Source: Tepidamorphus gemmatus
GTDB lineage: Bacteria; Pseudomonadota; Alphaproteobacteria; Rhizobiales; Tepidamorphaceae
Direction of reading: 5' to 3'
DNA length: 64,000 nucleotides
Assembly: GCF_004346195.1 (NCBI RefSeq)
Contig: NZ_SMAK01000004.1
Coordinates: forward strand, 247,760-311,759
Part shown: positions 19,555 to 30,374 of the stretch, piece after piece
Layout: each line of letters starts with the position of its first letter
Position numbering within the stretch: the first letter of the stretch is position 1
Notes under the pieces: model-generated
What the model saw: the letters and a program-made list of their open reading frames with translations, nothing else
Databases searched by the model: none
What the model was told of the DNA's origin: nothing
Program-made: the position numbers and the translations under genes

Positions 19555-20628
19555 TTATCCGTCCGTCCCGACGACATCCAGCCGCCCGAGATCAAGTTCC
19601 TCGTCGAGCGGCGCGAAATAGGCATCGACCTCGGCGTCCGACACGTCCTCGAGACGGTCGGGCTGCCAACGCGGCTGGTTGTCCTTGTCGATGATCAGGG
19701 CTCTCACGCCCTCAAAGAACTCATGTCCGGTCAGGATGCGGGACACGATCCGGAATTCGATCCGCATGCATTCCTCGAACGAAGATCGGGCTCCGAGCCG
19801 CATCTGGCGCAACGCGATCTTCTGGCTGACGGGGGATTTGGTCCGCATCGTGGCGATGGTCTTCCGGGCCCAGTCGGCGTGGTCCCCCTGCTCCCGGTCC
19901 AGCCGCTCCAGTACCTCTTCCACCGAGTCCGCCGAGAAGCACCGGTCGATAACAGGCATCAGCGTGCGCACCGGGGCCGCTTCGGACGGCACGGCGAACG
20001 GCGCCAGCAGCGTGTGGGTGTCGCCGGGACCGCAAAGTGCGGCGAGAATGTCGGGGAAGGCGTCGCTGTCGGCCGCCAAGGTGGCAATGCCCGCCCATGC
20101 CGCCTCGGCGCGGCCGAGGCGCGCGCCAGTGAGGGCCAGATATGTCCCGAGGCTTCCCGGCAACCGCGGCAGGAACCATGTACCGCCAACGTCCGGGAAC
20201 AGCCCGATGCCGGTCTCCGGCATGGCGAAGATGGTGCGCCCGCCGACGACCCGGTGGCTGCCATGGACAGAGACGCCGACCCCGCCACCCATGACGATGC
20301 CGTCAATCAGCGCGACATAGGGCTTGGGATAGCGCTTGATGTAGGCGTTGAGACGGTATTCCTCGCGATAGAAGTCCAGGGCACGGCTGTCACCGGCGCG
20401 GCCCCAGTCGTGCAGTTGACGGATGTCGCCGCCCGCACAGAACGCCTTCTCGCCGGCAGCACGGATCACCACACGGTCGATCGCCGCATCATTGGCCCAG
20501 GCCACGAGCTGCGGATGCAGCTGGCGCACCATGCCTAGGGTCAGGGCGTTGAGTGCCTTGGGCCGGTTGAGCGTGACGATGCCGGCACGTCCGCGCACCT
20601 CGAACAGGATCTCGGCATCCTCAGCCAT
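19555..20628 (-). CDS. 3-hydroxyisobutyryl-CoA hydrolase-like enoyl-CoA hydratase family protein
   Basis: The protein, 357 residues from ATG 20628, has a crotonase fold. The length and ECH_2-type layout fit 3-hydroxyisobutyryl-CoA hydrolase of valine degradation: GIVTLNRPKALNALTLGM, AGEKAFCAGGDIRQL, VALIDGIVMGGGVGVSVHG and the AMPETGIGLFPDVGGTWFL motif with the catalytic Glu. The long C-terminal helices contain SSFEECMRIEFRIVSRIL and FFEGVRALIIDKDNQPRW. Other valine genes are not in the window, so the substrate is inferred from family only. Confidence 0.85.
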   Translation of the reverse strand: MAEDAEILFEVRGRAGIVTLNRPKALNALTLGMVRQLHPQLVAWANDAAIDRVVIRAAGEKAFCAGGDIRQLHDWGRAGDSRALDFYREEYRLNAYIKRYPKPYVALIDGIVMGGGVGVSVHGSHRVVGGRTIFAMPETGIGLFPDVGGTWFLPRLPGSLGTYLALTGARLGRAEAAWAGIATLAADSDAFPDILAALCGPGDTHTLLAPFAVPSEAAPVRTLMPVIDRCFSADSVEEVLERLDREQGDHADWARKTIATMRTKSPVSQKIALRQMRLGARSSFEECMRIEFRIVSRILTGHEFFEGVRALIIDKDNQPRWQPDRLEDVSDAEVDAYFAPLDEELDLGRLDVVGTDG

Positions 20629-20810
20629 CGATCGGCGTCCTCGCGGTTGCAAGCGGTTGCAATCTGCCGGCGCCGGCGCACCGGGCGTGACGACCGGATA
20701 GCGGGGGCGGCATCAGGCGTCAACCGACGGCGGTTTTGAGCAGCCGCAGGGGGCGTGCTAGAGTTCGTGTTGAGAATGGTTCCAGACAACCGGGCAGGAG
20801 CGGCAACGGC

Positions 20811-21860
20811 ATGGCTAGACGCGAGGAATCGCCGGCAAGCGGAGGCGGCACCTTCGCCAGGCCGCGCTCGGCGGGCATGGTGCGGCCGATCCGCCCCCGC
20901 AGGAACCGCCGGGCCGACTGGGCGCGCCGGCTGGTCCGCGAGACGGTGGTGACACCCGATGATCTGATCTGGCCGATCTTCCTCGTCGCCGGAAAGGGCG
21001 TACGCGAGCCCGTCGCCACGATGCCGGGAGTCGTGCGCCATTCCGTCGACGAAGCGGTGCGGGCCGCGGCGGAGGCAGCCGGTCTCGGCATTCCGGCGAT
21101 CGCGCTGTTTCCCTATACCGACCCGGCGCTGCGCGATGCGAAAGGTTCGCAGGCGCTCAATTCCGACAACCTCGTCTGCCGGGCCTGCAAGGCGATCAAG
21201 GACAGCGTGCCGGAGATCGGGATCATCACCGACGTCGCCCTCGACCCCTATACCAGCCACGGCCATGACGGATTGCTCGAGGACGGCCGGATCCTCAACG
21301 ACGCAACGGTCGAGGTACTTGTTCAGCAGTCGCTGGTGCAGGCGCGCGCCGGCGCCGACGTCATCGCCCCGTCAGACATGATGGACGGACGCGTCGGGGC
21401 GATCCGCGCCGCGCTGGAAGCCGAGGGGATGATCGACACCCAGATCATGGCCTATTCGGCCAAGTACGCCTCCTCGTTCTACGGGCCGTTCCGCGATGCG
21501 ATCGGCTCGTCGGCGACGCTGGTGGGCGACAAGCGCACCTACCAGATGGATTTCGCCAATTCCGACGAGGCGCTGCGCGAGGCCGAGCTCGACATCGCCG
21601 AAGGGGCCGACATGATCATGGTGAAACCGGGATTGCCCTATCTGGACATCCTGCGCCGACTCAAGGACCGGTTCGCGATGCCGACCTTCGCCTACCAGGT
21701 GTCGGGGGAGTACGCGATGATCTGCGCGGCGGGTGAACGCGGCTGGATGGACCGCGACCGCTGCATGATGGAGACGCTGGCCGCCTTCAAGCGGGCGGGG
21801 GCGGACGGCGTCCTCACCTACTTCGCGATCGATGCGGCGCGGATGCTGAACGACGCCTGA
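20811..21860 (+). CDS. hemB: Porphobilinogen synthase (delta-aminolevulinate dehydratase)
   Basis: HemB condenses two 5-aminolevulinates to porphobilinogen for heme. The 349-residue protein has both active-site lysines: IMAYSAKYASSFYG and MIMVKPGLPYLD. Where zinc enzymes have a Cys-rich loop, this one has DVALDPYTSHGHDG, the Asp-type site of Mg2+-dependent HemBs. I chose ATG 20811 with AGGAG shortly upstream; a second ATG 22 codons on (MVRPIRPR) could also be used. It is the first of four plus-strand genes. Confidence 0.95.
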   Translation: MARREESPASGGGTFARPRSAGMVRPIRPRRNRRADWARRLVRETVVTPDDLIWPIFLVAGKGVREPVATMPGVVRHSVDEAVRAAAEAAGLGIPAIALFPYTDPALRDAKGSQALNSDNLVCRACKAIKDSVPEIGIITDVALDPYTSHGHDGLLEDGRILNDATVEVLVQQSLVQARAGADVIAPSDMMDGRVGAIRAALEAEGMIDTQIMAYSAKYASSFYGPFRDAIGSSATLVGDKRTYQMDFANSDEALREAELDIAEGADMIMVKPGLPYLDILRRLKDRFAMPTFAYQVSGEYAMICAAGERGWMDRDRCMMETLAAFKRAGADGVLTYFAIDAARMLNDA

Positions 21861-22031
21861 TCCGCACCGAAGCCTCCCGTTGCGTCGGCGGAGCGCGCCG
21901 ATCGGCGCGGGGCCGGCCAACATCGTGTCGCTGGCGATCCGATCACGTCCGTCTCCTGTATCGGTGGCGGGGGAAGGATTCGGCGGGTTTGCCGCTGGAC
22001 GGGTCGGCGGACGGTCTGTACGACGATCCGC

Positions 22032-23270
22032 ATGAGCGCAAGGCTGGCGATTTCCCTGGACGACGTGCGCGCGGCCGCGGAGGTCATCCGCGGCCACGTG
22101 CTACGCACGCCGCTGGTGCCGGCGCCGCGCCTTGCCACGCTGGCCGGAACGCGGGTGGCGGTCAAATACGAGAACCTCCAGGTCACCAACGCATTCAAGG
22201 AGCGCGGCGCGCTCAACCGACTTGCAGCACTCGGTCCGGACGAGCGGCGGCGCGGCGTCGTGACGCTTTCGGCCGGCAACCATGCCCAGGCGGTGGCCTG
22301 CCATGCCCGGCGCCTTGGCATCCCAGCGACCATCGTCATGCCGCGCACGACGCCGTTCACCAAGGTAGCGAGCACCGAGGCATTCGGAGCGACGGTCGTG
22401 CTGGATGGCGAGACCGTCGCCGAATGCCGCGATGCGGTCGATCAATTCATCGAACGCGACGGCCTGACGCTCGTCCACCCGTATGACGATCCGCTCGTGA
22501 TGGCCGGCCAGGGCACGATCGCGCTGGAAATGCTGGAAGAGATGCCTGATCTCGACTGTCTGGTGGTGCCGGTCGGCGGCGGCGGGCTGATCTCCGGCAT
22601 CGCCGTTGCCGCGCGGGCGCTGAAGCCCGACATCGCGATCTATGGGGTCCAGACCTCGCTCTATGCCTCCATGGCAGCGGCGCTGGCCGGAAGGCCGGCC
22701 TGCTGCGGCGGCGATACCCTCGCCGAGGGCATCGCAGTGAAGTCGGTCTCACCAGCCGCGGTCGAGATCCTCAAGAAGTACCGGATCGAGGTGCTCGAGG
22801 TCGACGAATCGGCCATCGAGCGGGCGATCTACGCGTATCTGACCCTGCAGAAGACGCTCGCCGAAGGCGCGGGTGCGGCGGGGCTGGCCGCCGTTCTGGC
22901 CGAACCGGAACGCTTCGCCGGACGCTCGGTCGGTCTCGTCCTGACGGGTGGCAATATCGACCCCCGGCTGCTGTCGGCGATTGCGGTGCGCGCGCTCGAA
23001 CGCGAGGACCGCGTGGTCAGCTTCCGCATCACCGTCAGGGACCGGCCCGGCGAACTGGGCCACGTCACCTCGATCCTCGGGCGCGAGGGTGCCAACATCC
23101 TCGAGGTCTCGCACCAGCGCCTGCTCCTCGACGTGCCGGCCATGAGGGCAACGGCCGACATCACCGTCGAAACGCGGGACCGGGACCACGCCGAGCGGAT
23201 CAGGCAGGCGCTGGAGGCGGCGGGAATGACCGTCTCGCGGCTTGTCCCCAGGCAGCGGCCCGAGAGCTGA
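22032..23270 (+). CDS. Threonine ammonia-lyase with ACT domain
   Basis: This PLP enzyme deaminates threonine (or serine) to 2-oxobutyrate. The 412-residue protein has the PLP lysine K56 in VTNAFKERGALNRL, the SAGNHAQAVA loop, and the glycine-rich phosphate site VPVGGGGLISG. A C-terminal ACT domain (about 333-410; VSFRITVRDRPGELGHVTSIL) probably senses an amino acid. This length fits the TdcB/YbgE-like group with one ACT domain rather than the 510-residue IlvA. It lies 170 bp after hemB. Whether the role is isoleucine synthesis or catabolism is open. Confidence 0.9.
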   Translation: MSARLAISLDDVRAAAEVIRGHVLRTPLVPAPRLATLAGTRVAVKYENLQVTNAFKERGALNRLAALGPDERRRGVVTLSAGNHAQAVACHARRLGIPATIVMPRTTPFTKVASTEAFGATVVLDGETVAECRDAVDQFIERDGLTLVHPYDDPLVMAGQGTIALEMLEEMPDLDCLVVPVGGGGLISGIAVAARALKPDIAIYGVQTSLYASMAAALAGRPACCGGDTLAEGIAVKSVSPAAVEILKKYRIEVLEVDESAIERAIYAYLTLQKTLAEGAGAAGLAAVLAEPERFAGRSVGLVLTGGNIDPRLLSAIAVRALEREDRVVSFRITVRDRPGELGHVTSILGREGANILEVSHQRLLLDVPAMRATADITVETRDRDHAERIRQALEAAGMTVSRLVPRQRPES

Positions 23271-23377
23271 TCCGTCTATACTCGACAGATTAGATCGTGT
23301 TAAGGCGCAGCTTGGAAAGCGGGGCGCCGGTCGTCATTATGCGCGGCCGGAGCGGCGAGCGGGGGAGCGACGCCGGA

Positions 23378-25219
23378 ATGGAAGACTTCCACATGTGGAC
23401 GACCTTCGCGGTCATCGCAGCCGCGGTCGTCGCCTACGTGACCGAGAAGGTGCCGCTCGAACTGACCGCGGTCAGCGTCCTTGTGGCATTCCTGCTCCTG
23501 TTCGAGATATTCCCCTTCGTCGGCGCCGACGGAGAGCGGATCGTCACGACCGACCAGCTGCTGGCAGGCTTTGCCAATCCGGCGCTGTTCACCGTGCTGG
23601 CGTTGCTGGTCATCGGCCAGGGCCTGTTCCAGACCGGAGCACTCGACGGGTTCGCGCAGCGGGTCGGCCAATGGGCCGGGGGCCGCACCACGATGACCAC
23701 CGCGGCGGTCCTCACCGCGACCGGCGTGCTCAGCGCCTTCATGAACAACACGCCCGTCGTCGTTCTCATGCTCCCGGTGCTGGGTGCGGTTGCGCTGAGA
23801 GCGCGGATGTCGCCGAGCAAGGTCATGATCCCCCTCAGCTTCGTGTCCATCCTGGGGGGCATGACCACGCTGATCGGCTCTTCGACCAACCTTCTCGTCG
23901 CCGGCGTTGCCCGCGACCTCGGCGTGCGCAATCTCGGCTTCTTCGATTTCACGGGGATCGCGGTCATCCTGGCGGTTGTTGGCGGCCTCTACGTGCTGTT
24001 CGTCGCGCCGCGCATCCTGCCGGCGCGAGCGACGATGGTGCAGGAAGTCGGCGGCGGCCAGGGCAAGCAGTTCATCGCCCAGATTCCCATCACCTATGGC
24101 CATCCGCTGGTGGGCGCGCGCGCGGTCGCCGGCATGTTCCCGGCGCTGAAGGGAATGACGGTGGTGATGGTCCAGCGCGGCGAGCACCCGATCCATGCGC
24201 CGTTCGAGGATACGACGCTGCAGCCCGGTGACGTGGTGGTCGTGGCGGCCACGCGAACCGTTCTCACCGACGCGCTGAAGGGTACCCGGGCGCTGATCTC
24301 GGCGGAGGCGATCGGCGCGCTGGACGGCAATGGCGAGGACGAGAATACACCGCCGGCGGACGGACCGATCATGCTTGCCGAGGCCGTGGTGGCACCGGGC
24401 TCGCGGCTGATCGGCCGCACCATCGAACAGTCGGCGCTGCGGGCGATGACCGGCTGCATCGTGCTCGGCATCCAGCGCCACAGCCGCATGATCCGCATGC
24501 GCATGAGCGACATCCGCCTCGAGGCCGGCGACGTGCTGCTGGTCTCCGGCTCGCGCTCGCAGGTGGAGGGGCTGCGTCTTTCCCGCGACGTCATCCTGCT
24601 TGAATGGTCCGCCTCCGAGGTGCCGCTGACCGAGCGCGCGGGACGCGCGCTTGCCATCTTTCTGAGTGTCGTCGCAATTTCGGCCTCGGGCACGCTGCCG
24701 ATCACCATTGCCGCCATCGCCGGCGCCCTGGCCATGGTGCCTGCCGGCTGTCTCAACATCCGCCAGGCCGCGCGCGCCTTCGACCGTCGGATCTATCTGC
24801 TGATCGGCTCATCGCTCGCGATGGCGATACCGCTCGAGGCGACTGGCGGCGCGCGCTTCATCGCCGAGGGCGTCGTCAGCCTGCTGGAAGGTCAGCAGCC
24901 CACGGTCGTCCTCTCGGCGATGTTCCTGCTGATCGCCTTCATGACGAACTTCCTGTCGAACAATGCGACCGCCGTTCTGTTCACGCCGATTGCGGTCTCG
25001 ACGGCCAACCAGCTCGGCGTCGATCCCTTCCCCTTCGTGGTGATGGTGATCATGGCGGCAAACTGCTCGTTCGCGACGCCGATCGGCTACCAGACCAACC
25101 TGCTGGTCATGACGCCGGGACACTACCGCTTCGCCGATTTCGTCAAGGTTGGCGCCCCCCTGGCATTGTTGATCTGGCTCACCCACACTATCGTGGCGCC
25201 ATGGTATTATGCATTCTGA
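23378..25219 (+). CDS. SLC13/DASS-type permease with two RCK_C domains
   Basis: This 613-residue inner-membrane transporter belongs to the SLC13/CitM-like family of sodium-coupled anion carriers. Each half has the hairpin motif with its Asn-x-x-(T/A) signature: SAFMNNTPVVVLML and NFLSNNATAVLF. Between the halves are two TrkA-C (RCK_C) domains, about residues 190-280 and 300-395, with LQPGDVVVVA and LEAGDVLLVSG. This layout is common in sulfate- or dicarboxylate-type carriers. ATG 23378 (MEDFHMW) is preferred for the GGGGGAG upstream, though the frame is open 27 codons farther. Confidence 0.9.
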   Translation: MEDFHMWTTFAVIAAAVVAYVTEKVPLELTAVSVLVAFLLLFEIFPFVGADGERIVTTDQLLAGFANPALFTVLALLVIGQGLFQTGALDGFAQRVGQWAGGRTTMTTAAVLTATGVLSAFMNNTPVVVLMLPVLGAVALRARMSPSKVMIPLSFVSILGGMTTLIGSSTNLLVAGVARDLGVRNLGFFDFTGIAVILAVVGGLYVLFVAPRILPARATMVQEVGGGQGKQFIAQIPITYGHPLVGARAVAGMFPALKGMTVVMVQRGEHPIHAPFEDTTLQPGDVVVVAATRTVLTDALKGTRALISAEAIGALDGNGEDENTPPADGPIMLAEAVVAPGSRLIGRTIEQSALRAMTGCIVLGIQRHSRMIRMRMSDIRLEAGDVLLVSGSRSQVEGLRLSRDVILLEWSASEVPLTERAGRALAIFLSVVAISASGTLPITIAAIAGALAMVPAGCLNIRQAARAFDRRIYLLIGSSLAMAIPLEATGGARFIAEGVVSLLEGQQPTVVLSAMFLLIAFMTNFLSNNATAVLFTPIAVSTANQLGVDPFPFVVMVIMAANCSFATPIGYQTNLLVMTPGHYRFADFVKVGAPLALLIWLTHTIVAPWYYAF

Positions 25220-25249
25220 GTTAGGGATCGATCGCCCCGGACCTCTGCC

Positions 25250-26014
25250 TTGAGCGAGCTCGGAAGAGACAATCCGCAGTTCTACCTGACCGCGCCGACG
25301 GCATGTCCCTACCTGCCCGGCAAGTACGAGCGGAAGGTGTTCACGCATCTGGTGGGCGAGAAGGCCGCAGCCCTCAACGACATCCTGACCCAGGGTGGCT
25401 TCCGCCGAAGCCAGAACATCGCCTACCGCCCCGCCTGCGAGGGGTGCCGGGCCTGCGTCTCCGTGCGGGTTGTCGTCGATGCCTTCCGACCCAGCCGGAG
25501 CTTCCGCCGCATCCTGAGACGCAACGCCGACCTCATTGGCAACGAGGTGCCGCCCCAGCCCTCGGCCGACCAGTACGCCCTGTTCCGCGACTATCTCGAT
25601 GCCCGACACGCCCACGGCGGGATGGCCGAGATGTCCGTGCTCGACTACGCGATGATGGTCGAGGACACGCATGTCGAGACGCGGCTTGTCGAATACCGGC
25701 GGCGCGGCCCGGACACCGCGATGACCGGACGCGGACGCGGCCCGCTGCTCGCGGTCGCGCTGACCGACATCCTCAGCGACGGGCTGTCGATGGTCTACTC
25801 GTTCTACGATCCCACCCAGGAGGACCGCAGCCTCGGCACCTACATGATCCTCGACCACATCGAGCGCGCCCGCCGGGCCGGGCTTCCCTATGTCTATCTG
25901 GGTTACTGGGTGAACGGCTCACGCAAGATGGGCTACAAGATCCGCTTCCAGCCGCAGGAACATCTCACCGGCATCGGCTGGACACGCGTCAGTGCGGCGG
26001 AGGCGGCCGCGTAG
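25250..26014 (+). CDS. bpt: Aspartate/glutamate leucyltransferase
   Basis: Bpt adds leucine from Leu-tRNA to proteins with N-terminal Asp or Glu, a branch of the N-degron pathway leading to ClpS/ClpAP. The 254-residue protein has the typical N-terminal [18 protein letters not shown], the Cys pair [20 protein letters not shown]-like SFRRILRRN, and the C-terminal SMVYSFYDP and [15 protein letters not shown]. The start is TTG (25250), as no ATG fits the conserved N-terminus. It lies 30 bp after the permease and converges with parC. Confidence 0.94.
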   Translation: MSELGRDNPQFYLTAPTACPYLPGKYERKVFTHLVGEKAAALNDILTQGGFRRSQNIAYRPACEGCRACVSVRVVVDAFRPSRSFRRILRRNADLIGNEVPPQPSADQYALFRDYLDARHAHGGMAEMSVLDYAMMVEDTHVETRLVEYRRRGPDTAMTGRGRGPLLAVALTDILSDGLSMVYSFYDPTQEDRSLGTYMILDHIERARRAGLPYVYLGYWVNGSRKMGYKIRFQPQEHLTGIGWTRVSAAEAAA

Positions 26015-26196
26015 CCGCGCTGATGCCGCTCATTATCCTGCCGGCATCCCGGTCAAGGAGCCGGAATCGATCAGAGGACTGTTCGCCCCGGAAGACCGTT
26101 CGCAACGACGGACGGGGCGTTGGCATTACGGATGGCGGGGTCGACGGTCGGAGCACACTTGCTGCGGCCGTCGGGCTGAAGGTGCTGACGGCAATG
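26015..26196. other. Convergent spacer bpt/parC
   Basis: The 182 bp between the two convergent stops hold no ORF, RNA or clear hairpin terminator that I can see. Confidence 0.5.
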
Positions 26197-28467
26197 TCAG
26201 CCCGAACCAATCCCCGCACCGAACCTGTTCGTCCTCGGGAAGCCCTTGGGTGGAAGGCGGCCGGCCTGGCCGCGGTTGCCGCGCCATTCGTGGAGATCCT
26301 TGACGGTCCAGGTCCGGCCGGCGGTATCGATCCAGCTCAGTCCATCGGCAAGCGCGAACACCTTGGCATCGGCCAGCCCGCCATCCTTGAAGCGCTGCAG
26401 ACGGACACCCTTTCCGCGGGTCATCTCCGGAACTTCCGAAAGCGGAAAGACGAGCAGCTTGCGGTTCTCTCCGATGGTCGCCACGGTGTCGCCGGCGGCC
26501 GGCACGCAGATCGCCGCCTCGACGGGCGGCGATACGTTGAGCACCTGCTTGCCCTTGCGGGTGTTGGCCACGACCTCGGCCTCCGGAACCACAAAGCCTC
26601 GTCCGTCGGTGCCAGCCACCAGCAGCTTGCGGGAGGGATCGTGGACGAAAGCCGACACGATGTCGTGCGTCTCGGCGATATCGACCATCAGCCGCACCGG
26701 CTCCCCGTGGCCGCGCCCACCCGGCAGCCTGTCGGCGCCTAGCGTGAAGAAGCGGCCATCGGTGGCGAACAGCAGGATCCTGTCAGTGGTCTGCGCGTGG
26801 AACGCGAACTTGAGTCGGTCGCCGCTCTTGAAGGGAAGGTTCGAGACATCGGTCTGGTGCCCCTTCATAGCGCGGATCCAGCCCTTTTCGGAGAGGATGA
26901 CCGTCACCGGCTCCTTCTCGATCAGGGCCTCCTTTAGATCCTCCAGCGCCTCGGCAGAGGGAAGCGCGGCGGCGTCGGCGATCTCGGTGCGGCGGCGGCC
27001 CAGTTCGGTCATCGGGCCATAGGCCTTGCGGATGTCGCGGATCTCGCCTGCGATCCTTTCCCACTGGCGTTCCTCGGAGCCGACCAGCCCGCGCAGCTCC
27101 GCCTGTTCGGCGGACAGGGCCTCATGCTCGCGGCGGATCTCCAGTTCCTCGAGTTTGCGCAGCGACCGCAGCCGCATGTTGAGAATCGAGTCCGCCTGCA
27201 GCTCGGTGAGTTCGTATCGCCGGATCAGCTCGGCCTTCGGCTCGTCTTCCTCGCGGATGATGCGGATCACCTCGTCGAGGTTGAGATAGGCGATCAGATA
27301 GCCGCCGAGCACCTCGAGACGGTGGGCGATCTTGTCGAGCCGGTGGTTGGAGCGGCGGACCAGCACCTCGCGGCGATGGTCGAGCCATTGCCGCAGGACA
27401 TCGGCCAGACCGAGCACCATCGGCACCCTGCCGCCACTCAGCACGTTCATGTTGAGCGGGATGCGGGTCTCCAGATCGGTCAGTTTGAACAGCGACTCCA
27501 TCAGGATCGCGGGATCGACCGTGCGGCTCTTCGGCTCAAGCACGATCCTCACATCGTCAGCGGATTCGTCGCGCACATCGGCCAGCAACGGCAGGCGGCG
27601 GGCAGTCAGCAGTTCGGCGATCTTCTCGATCAGCCGGCCCTTCTGCACCTGGTAGGGAATCTGCGTGACAACCGCGATCCAGGTGCCGCGCCCCTGATCC
27701 TCCACGTGCCAGCGCGCCCGCAGACGGAACGAGCCGCGCCCGGTGCGATAGGCCTCGACGATTGATCCGTGCGGCTCGACCAACACGCCGCCGGTCGGAA
27801 AATCCGGCCCTTCTACATATCTGACGAGGGTTTCGACCGGCGCGTCGGGGTGCTTGATGAGGTGAAGCGCGGCATCGCAAATTTCCGCGACGTTGTGCGG
27901 CGGGATCGACGTGGCCATGCCGACCGCAATGCCCGCGCTGCCGTTGGCGAGCAGGTTCGGAAAGGCGCCCGGCAGGACGACTGGCTCGCGCTCCTCGCCG
28001 TCATAGGTCTCGCGGAAATCGACCGCGTCCTCGTCGAGGCCATCGAGCAGCAGCCGCGCCGTCTCGGTCAGCCGCGCCTCGGTGTAGCGCATCGCCGCGG
28101 CGTTATCGCCGTCGATGTTGCCGAAATTGCCCTGCCCGTCGACCAGCGGATAGCGAACGGCGAAATCCTGGGCGAGGCGCACCAGCGCGTCGTAGACGGA
28201 CTGATCGCCGTGCGGATGGTACTTGCCGATCACGTCGCCGACCACGCGCGCACATTTCTTGAAGCCCGCGTCCGGATCAAGCCGCAGCAACCGCATCGCG
28301 TAGAGAACCCGACGGTGCACGGGCTTCAGCCCGTCGCGCACATCGGGCAGTGCACGATGCATTATCGTCGACAGTGCATAGGACAGATAGCGCTCTTCGA
28401 GCGCCTGGCGCAGGTCGATCGGTTCTATGCCGCCCTCTGGCGGCGGTGAGGAGGTGCGGGCCGACAT
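26197..28467 (-). CDS. parC: DNA topoisomerase IV subunit A
   Basis: ParC cuts and rejoins DNA to decatenate daughter chromosomes. The 756-residue protein has the catalytic Tyr128 in [11 protein letters not shown], the quinolone region [18 protein letters not shown], and [13 protein letters not shown]. The C-terminal beta-propeller has degenerate repeats rather than a GyrA box, which favours ParC over GyrA. At the position corresponding to E. coli Ser80 there is Gln89, with Asp in place of Glu84. The start ATG is at 28467. parE is not in the window. Confidence 0.95.
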   Translation of the reverse strand: MSARTSSPPPEGGIEPIDLRQALEERYLSYALSTIMHRALPDVRDGLKPVHRRVLYAMRLLRLDPDAGFKKCARVVGDVIGKYHPHGDQSVYDALVRLAQDFAVRYPLVDGQGNFGNIDGDNAAAMRYTEARLTETARLLLDGLDEDAVDFRETYDGEEREPVVLPGAFPNLLANGSAGIAVGMATSIPPHNVAEICDAALHLIKHPDAPVETLVRYVEGPDFPTGGVLVEPHGSIVEAYRTGRGSFRLRARWHVEDQGRGTWIAVVTQIPYQVQKGRLIEKIAELLTARRLPLLADVRDESADDVRIVLEPKSRTVDPAILMESLFKLTDLETRIPLNMNVLSGGRVPMVLGLADVLRQWLDHRREVLVRRSNHRLDKIAHRLEVLGGYLIAYLNLDEVIRIIREEDEPKAELIRRYELTELQADSILNMRLRSLRKLEELEIRREHEALSAEQAELRGLVGSEERQWERIAGEIRDIRKAYGPMTELGRRRTEIADAAALPSAEALEDLKEALIEKEPVTVILSEKGWIRAMKGHQTDVSNLPFKSGDRLKFAFHAQTTDRILLFATDGRFFTLGADRLPGGRGHGEPVRLMVDIAETHDIVSAFVHDPSRKLLVAGTDGRGFVVPEAEVVANTRKGKQVLNVSPPVEAAICVPAAGDTVATIGENRKLLVFPLSEVPEMTRGKGVRLQRFKDGGLADAKVFALADGLSWIDTAGRTWTVKDLHEWRGNRGQAGRLPPKGFPRTNRFGAGIGSG

Positions 28468-28711
28468 GGCCGAGGGTTACCCGAATGCGGCGAGTCTGGG
28501 AAGCCGTCCGGACGCGCTGCCATGGCCGCAACGAGCCCTGACGCCCGGCGGTCGGCATGATCGGCGCATCGTGCGGAGCCTGCGGTCTGATGCAGTTGCT
28601 ACGCGGATACGACACGGCGGGGGAATGTCTGCCCCGCGCCGGCCATCCGACTGGTGTCACGCCGATCCCCGCGCTCGCCGGACACCATCTCTGGGCGCGG
28701 CGCGGATGGGG

Positions 28712-29413
28712 TCAGGCGATGCCTCCGGGACCACCCAGGACGACCACCTTCGTGCCGATCGGAACGCGTCGATAGAGGTGGAGGATGTCCTGGTTGATCA
28801 TCCGGATGCAGCCGGACGAGACATTCGAGCCAATCGTCCACGGCTCGAACGTGCCGTGGATCCGGTAGAGCGTGTCGCGGTTGCCCTGCCACAGGTAGAG
28901 CGCGCGGCAACCCAGCGGATTGTTCGGTCCGCCCGGAACGCCCAGTCCGCTCTGAAGCTGCGAGAGCAGCGGCACGATCTCGGGCTGACGCTCGATCATC
29001 TCCTTCGGCGGATACCAGTCCGGCCATTCGCGCTTGGCATTGATCGTCGCCTCGCCGGACCAGCCGAAGCCCTCGCGGCCGACGCCGACGCCGTAGCGCA
29101 TGGCCCGACCGCCCGGCTCGACATGGTAGAGGTACCGGGCATACGGATCGACGACGATCGTTCCGGGCTGTTCCGTCGTCGCGTAGGCGACGTTGCGGCG
29201 CAGGAAGACCGGATTGATCTGCGACAGATCCACGCCCGGGATCGGGAACGGCTCGTCGTAGACCGGCGCGTACATCGCAGCATATTGCGACAGCTGCGGG
29301 TCGACAGCTTCTGCCGCCGGACCGGGCGGCGGATTCGACTGGCAGGCAGCCAATCCGACGGACGCGGTCGCAGCCGCGCCGACAAGGAAGCTGCGGCGGG
29401 TAAGCTCGGTCAT
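28712..29413 (-). CDS. ErfK/YbiS-type L,D-transpeptidase
   Basis: This 233-residue protein has a Tat-like N-terminus, LTRRSFLVGAAAT, and a hydrophobic stretch ending in LAAC, so it could be a lipoprotein. The YkuD domain contains YHVEPGGRAMRYGVGVG, then the active site HGTFEPWTIGSNVSSGCIRM with the catalytic His and Cys. Such enzymes crosslink peptidoglycan or attach proteins to it. This is the second YkuD enzyme in the window and is unrelated in layout to ldtP. It lies 245 bp before parC on the same strand. Confidence 0.92.
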   Translation of the reverse strand: MTELTRRSFLVGAAATASVGLAACQSNPPPGPAAEAVDPQLSQYAAMYAPVYDEPFPIPGVDLSQINPVFLRRNVAYATTEQPGTIVVDPYARYLYHVEPGGRAMRYGVGVGREGFGWSGEATINAKREWPDWYPPKEMIERQPEIVPLLSQLQSGLGVPGGPNNPLGCRALYLWQGNRDTLYRIHGTFEPWTIGSNVSSGCIRMINQDILHLYRRVPIGTKVVVLGGPGGIA

Positions 29414-29616
29414 TCGGTCAATGCTCCCAACAGCGTGTGTTCGCGCGAATCAAATGATCTTCTCCCGGAAATGGTTTCGACATCCTGTGCGCGCGGGTCG
29501 AGTGGGCTTGGCCTTCAATCATGTCCAGTTCGTGGTGGCAAAATGACAACACCGCGAGGTGGGTGCCCGCGCGGGGCAGCGTGGCATCCGCGACACAGTG
29601 TGGGTCCATTGCAGCC

Positions 29617-30336
29617 TCATCCCCCTGCGACCAGCCGGATCAGCCGTTCCCGCTCGGCCGGCATGGCGACGCGGCGCGGCTCCAGGATGTGACGCTGCAG
29701 GAAGTATCCGGTCAGCGCGAATCCTGCGGCGAGGTCGTCGGCCGACGGTTCGACATCTGGCAGCGTCAGGAACGGCGGTAACCGGAGCAGCCGGTCGCTG
29801 AACGCGGCGCCGGCCTGCCGGCTGATCGCGCGCCCGGATTTCGGCGACACATAGACGAGATCCTGCAGGCTGCCTGTCGCGGCGCATTCGCGCAGATCGA
29901 GGCCGAAGCCGAGATCTGCGAGCAACGCCAGCTCGAAACGCACCAGCGCTGCCGGACCGGCGTGGGGCGTCTCGAGCCGGGCCAGCACCTCGCCGACGCG
30001 TTCATACAGCTGCGGATGCGGATCGCGCTCCGGCAACAGCCGCAACAATGCCGCCAGCGTTGCGAAGCCATAGAGCGCGCTGCGGCTTTCCATCAGAGCC
30101 GCCGCGCGGGCCTCGCGGACTTCGATGGCGAAGTAGCCGAGATGTTCCTCCAGGCGCGCGCGCCATACGGCATCCACCGTGTTGCCGGGCTGCAGCGCAA
30201 CCTGCATCCGCCGCGACCGTCCGCCGCGTACCAGCCCGAGGTGCCGCCCGCGTCCGGCCGTGAACAGCTCGACGATGGTGCTCGTCTCGCCGTGGCGGCG
30301 CACTCCCAGGATGATGCCTTCGTCACGCCATTCCAT
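29617..30336 (-). CDS. recO: DNA repair protein RecO
   Basis: RecO anneals single strands and loads RecA with RecR in the RecF pathway. The 239-residue protein has the N-terminal OB fold with [26 protein letters not shown] and [13 protein letters not shown], followed by the helical domain with [11 protein letters not shown]. The usual zinc-binding cysteines are not evident (one Cys, in RECAATG), a common variation. It follows era by 38 bp, ending the lepB-rnc-era-recO operon. Confidence 0.94.
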   Translation of the reverse strand: MEWRDEGIILGVRRHGETSTIVELFTAGRGRHLGLVRGGRSRRMQVALQPGNTVDAVWRARLEEHLGYFAIEVREARAAALMESRSALYGFATLAALLRLLPERDPHPQLYERVGEVLARLETPHAGPAALVRFELALLADLGFGLDLRECAATGSLQDLVYVSPKSGRAISRQAGAAFSDRLLRLPPFLTLPDVEPSADDLAAGFALTGYFLQRHILEPRRVAMPAERERLIRLVAGG

Positions 30337-30374
30337 CGCCGGTCAATCGCGCGGAGCAGCCTGCCGCCGAGGGA

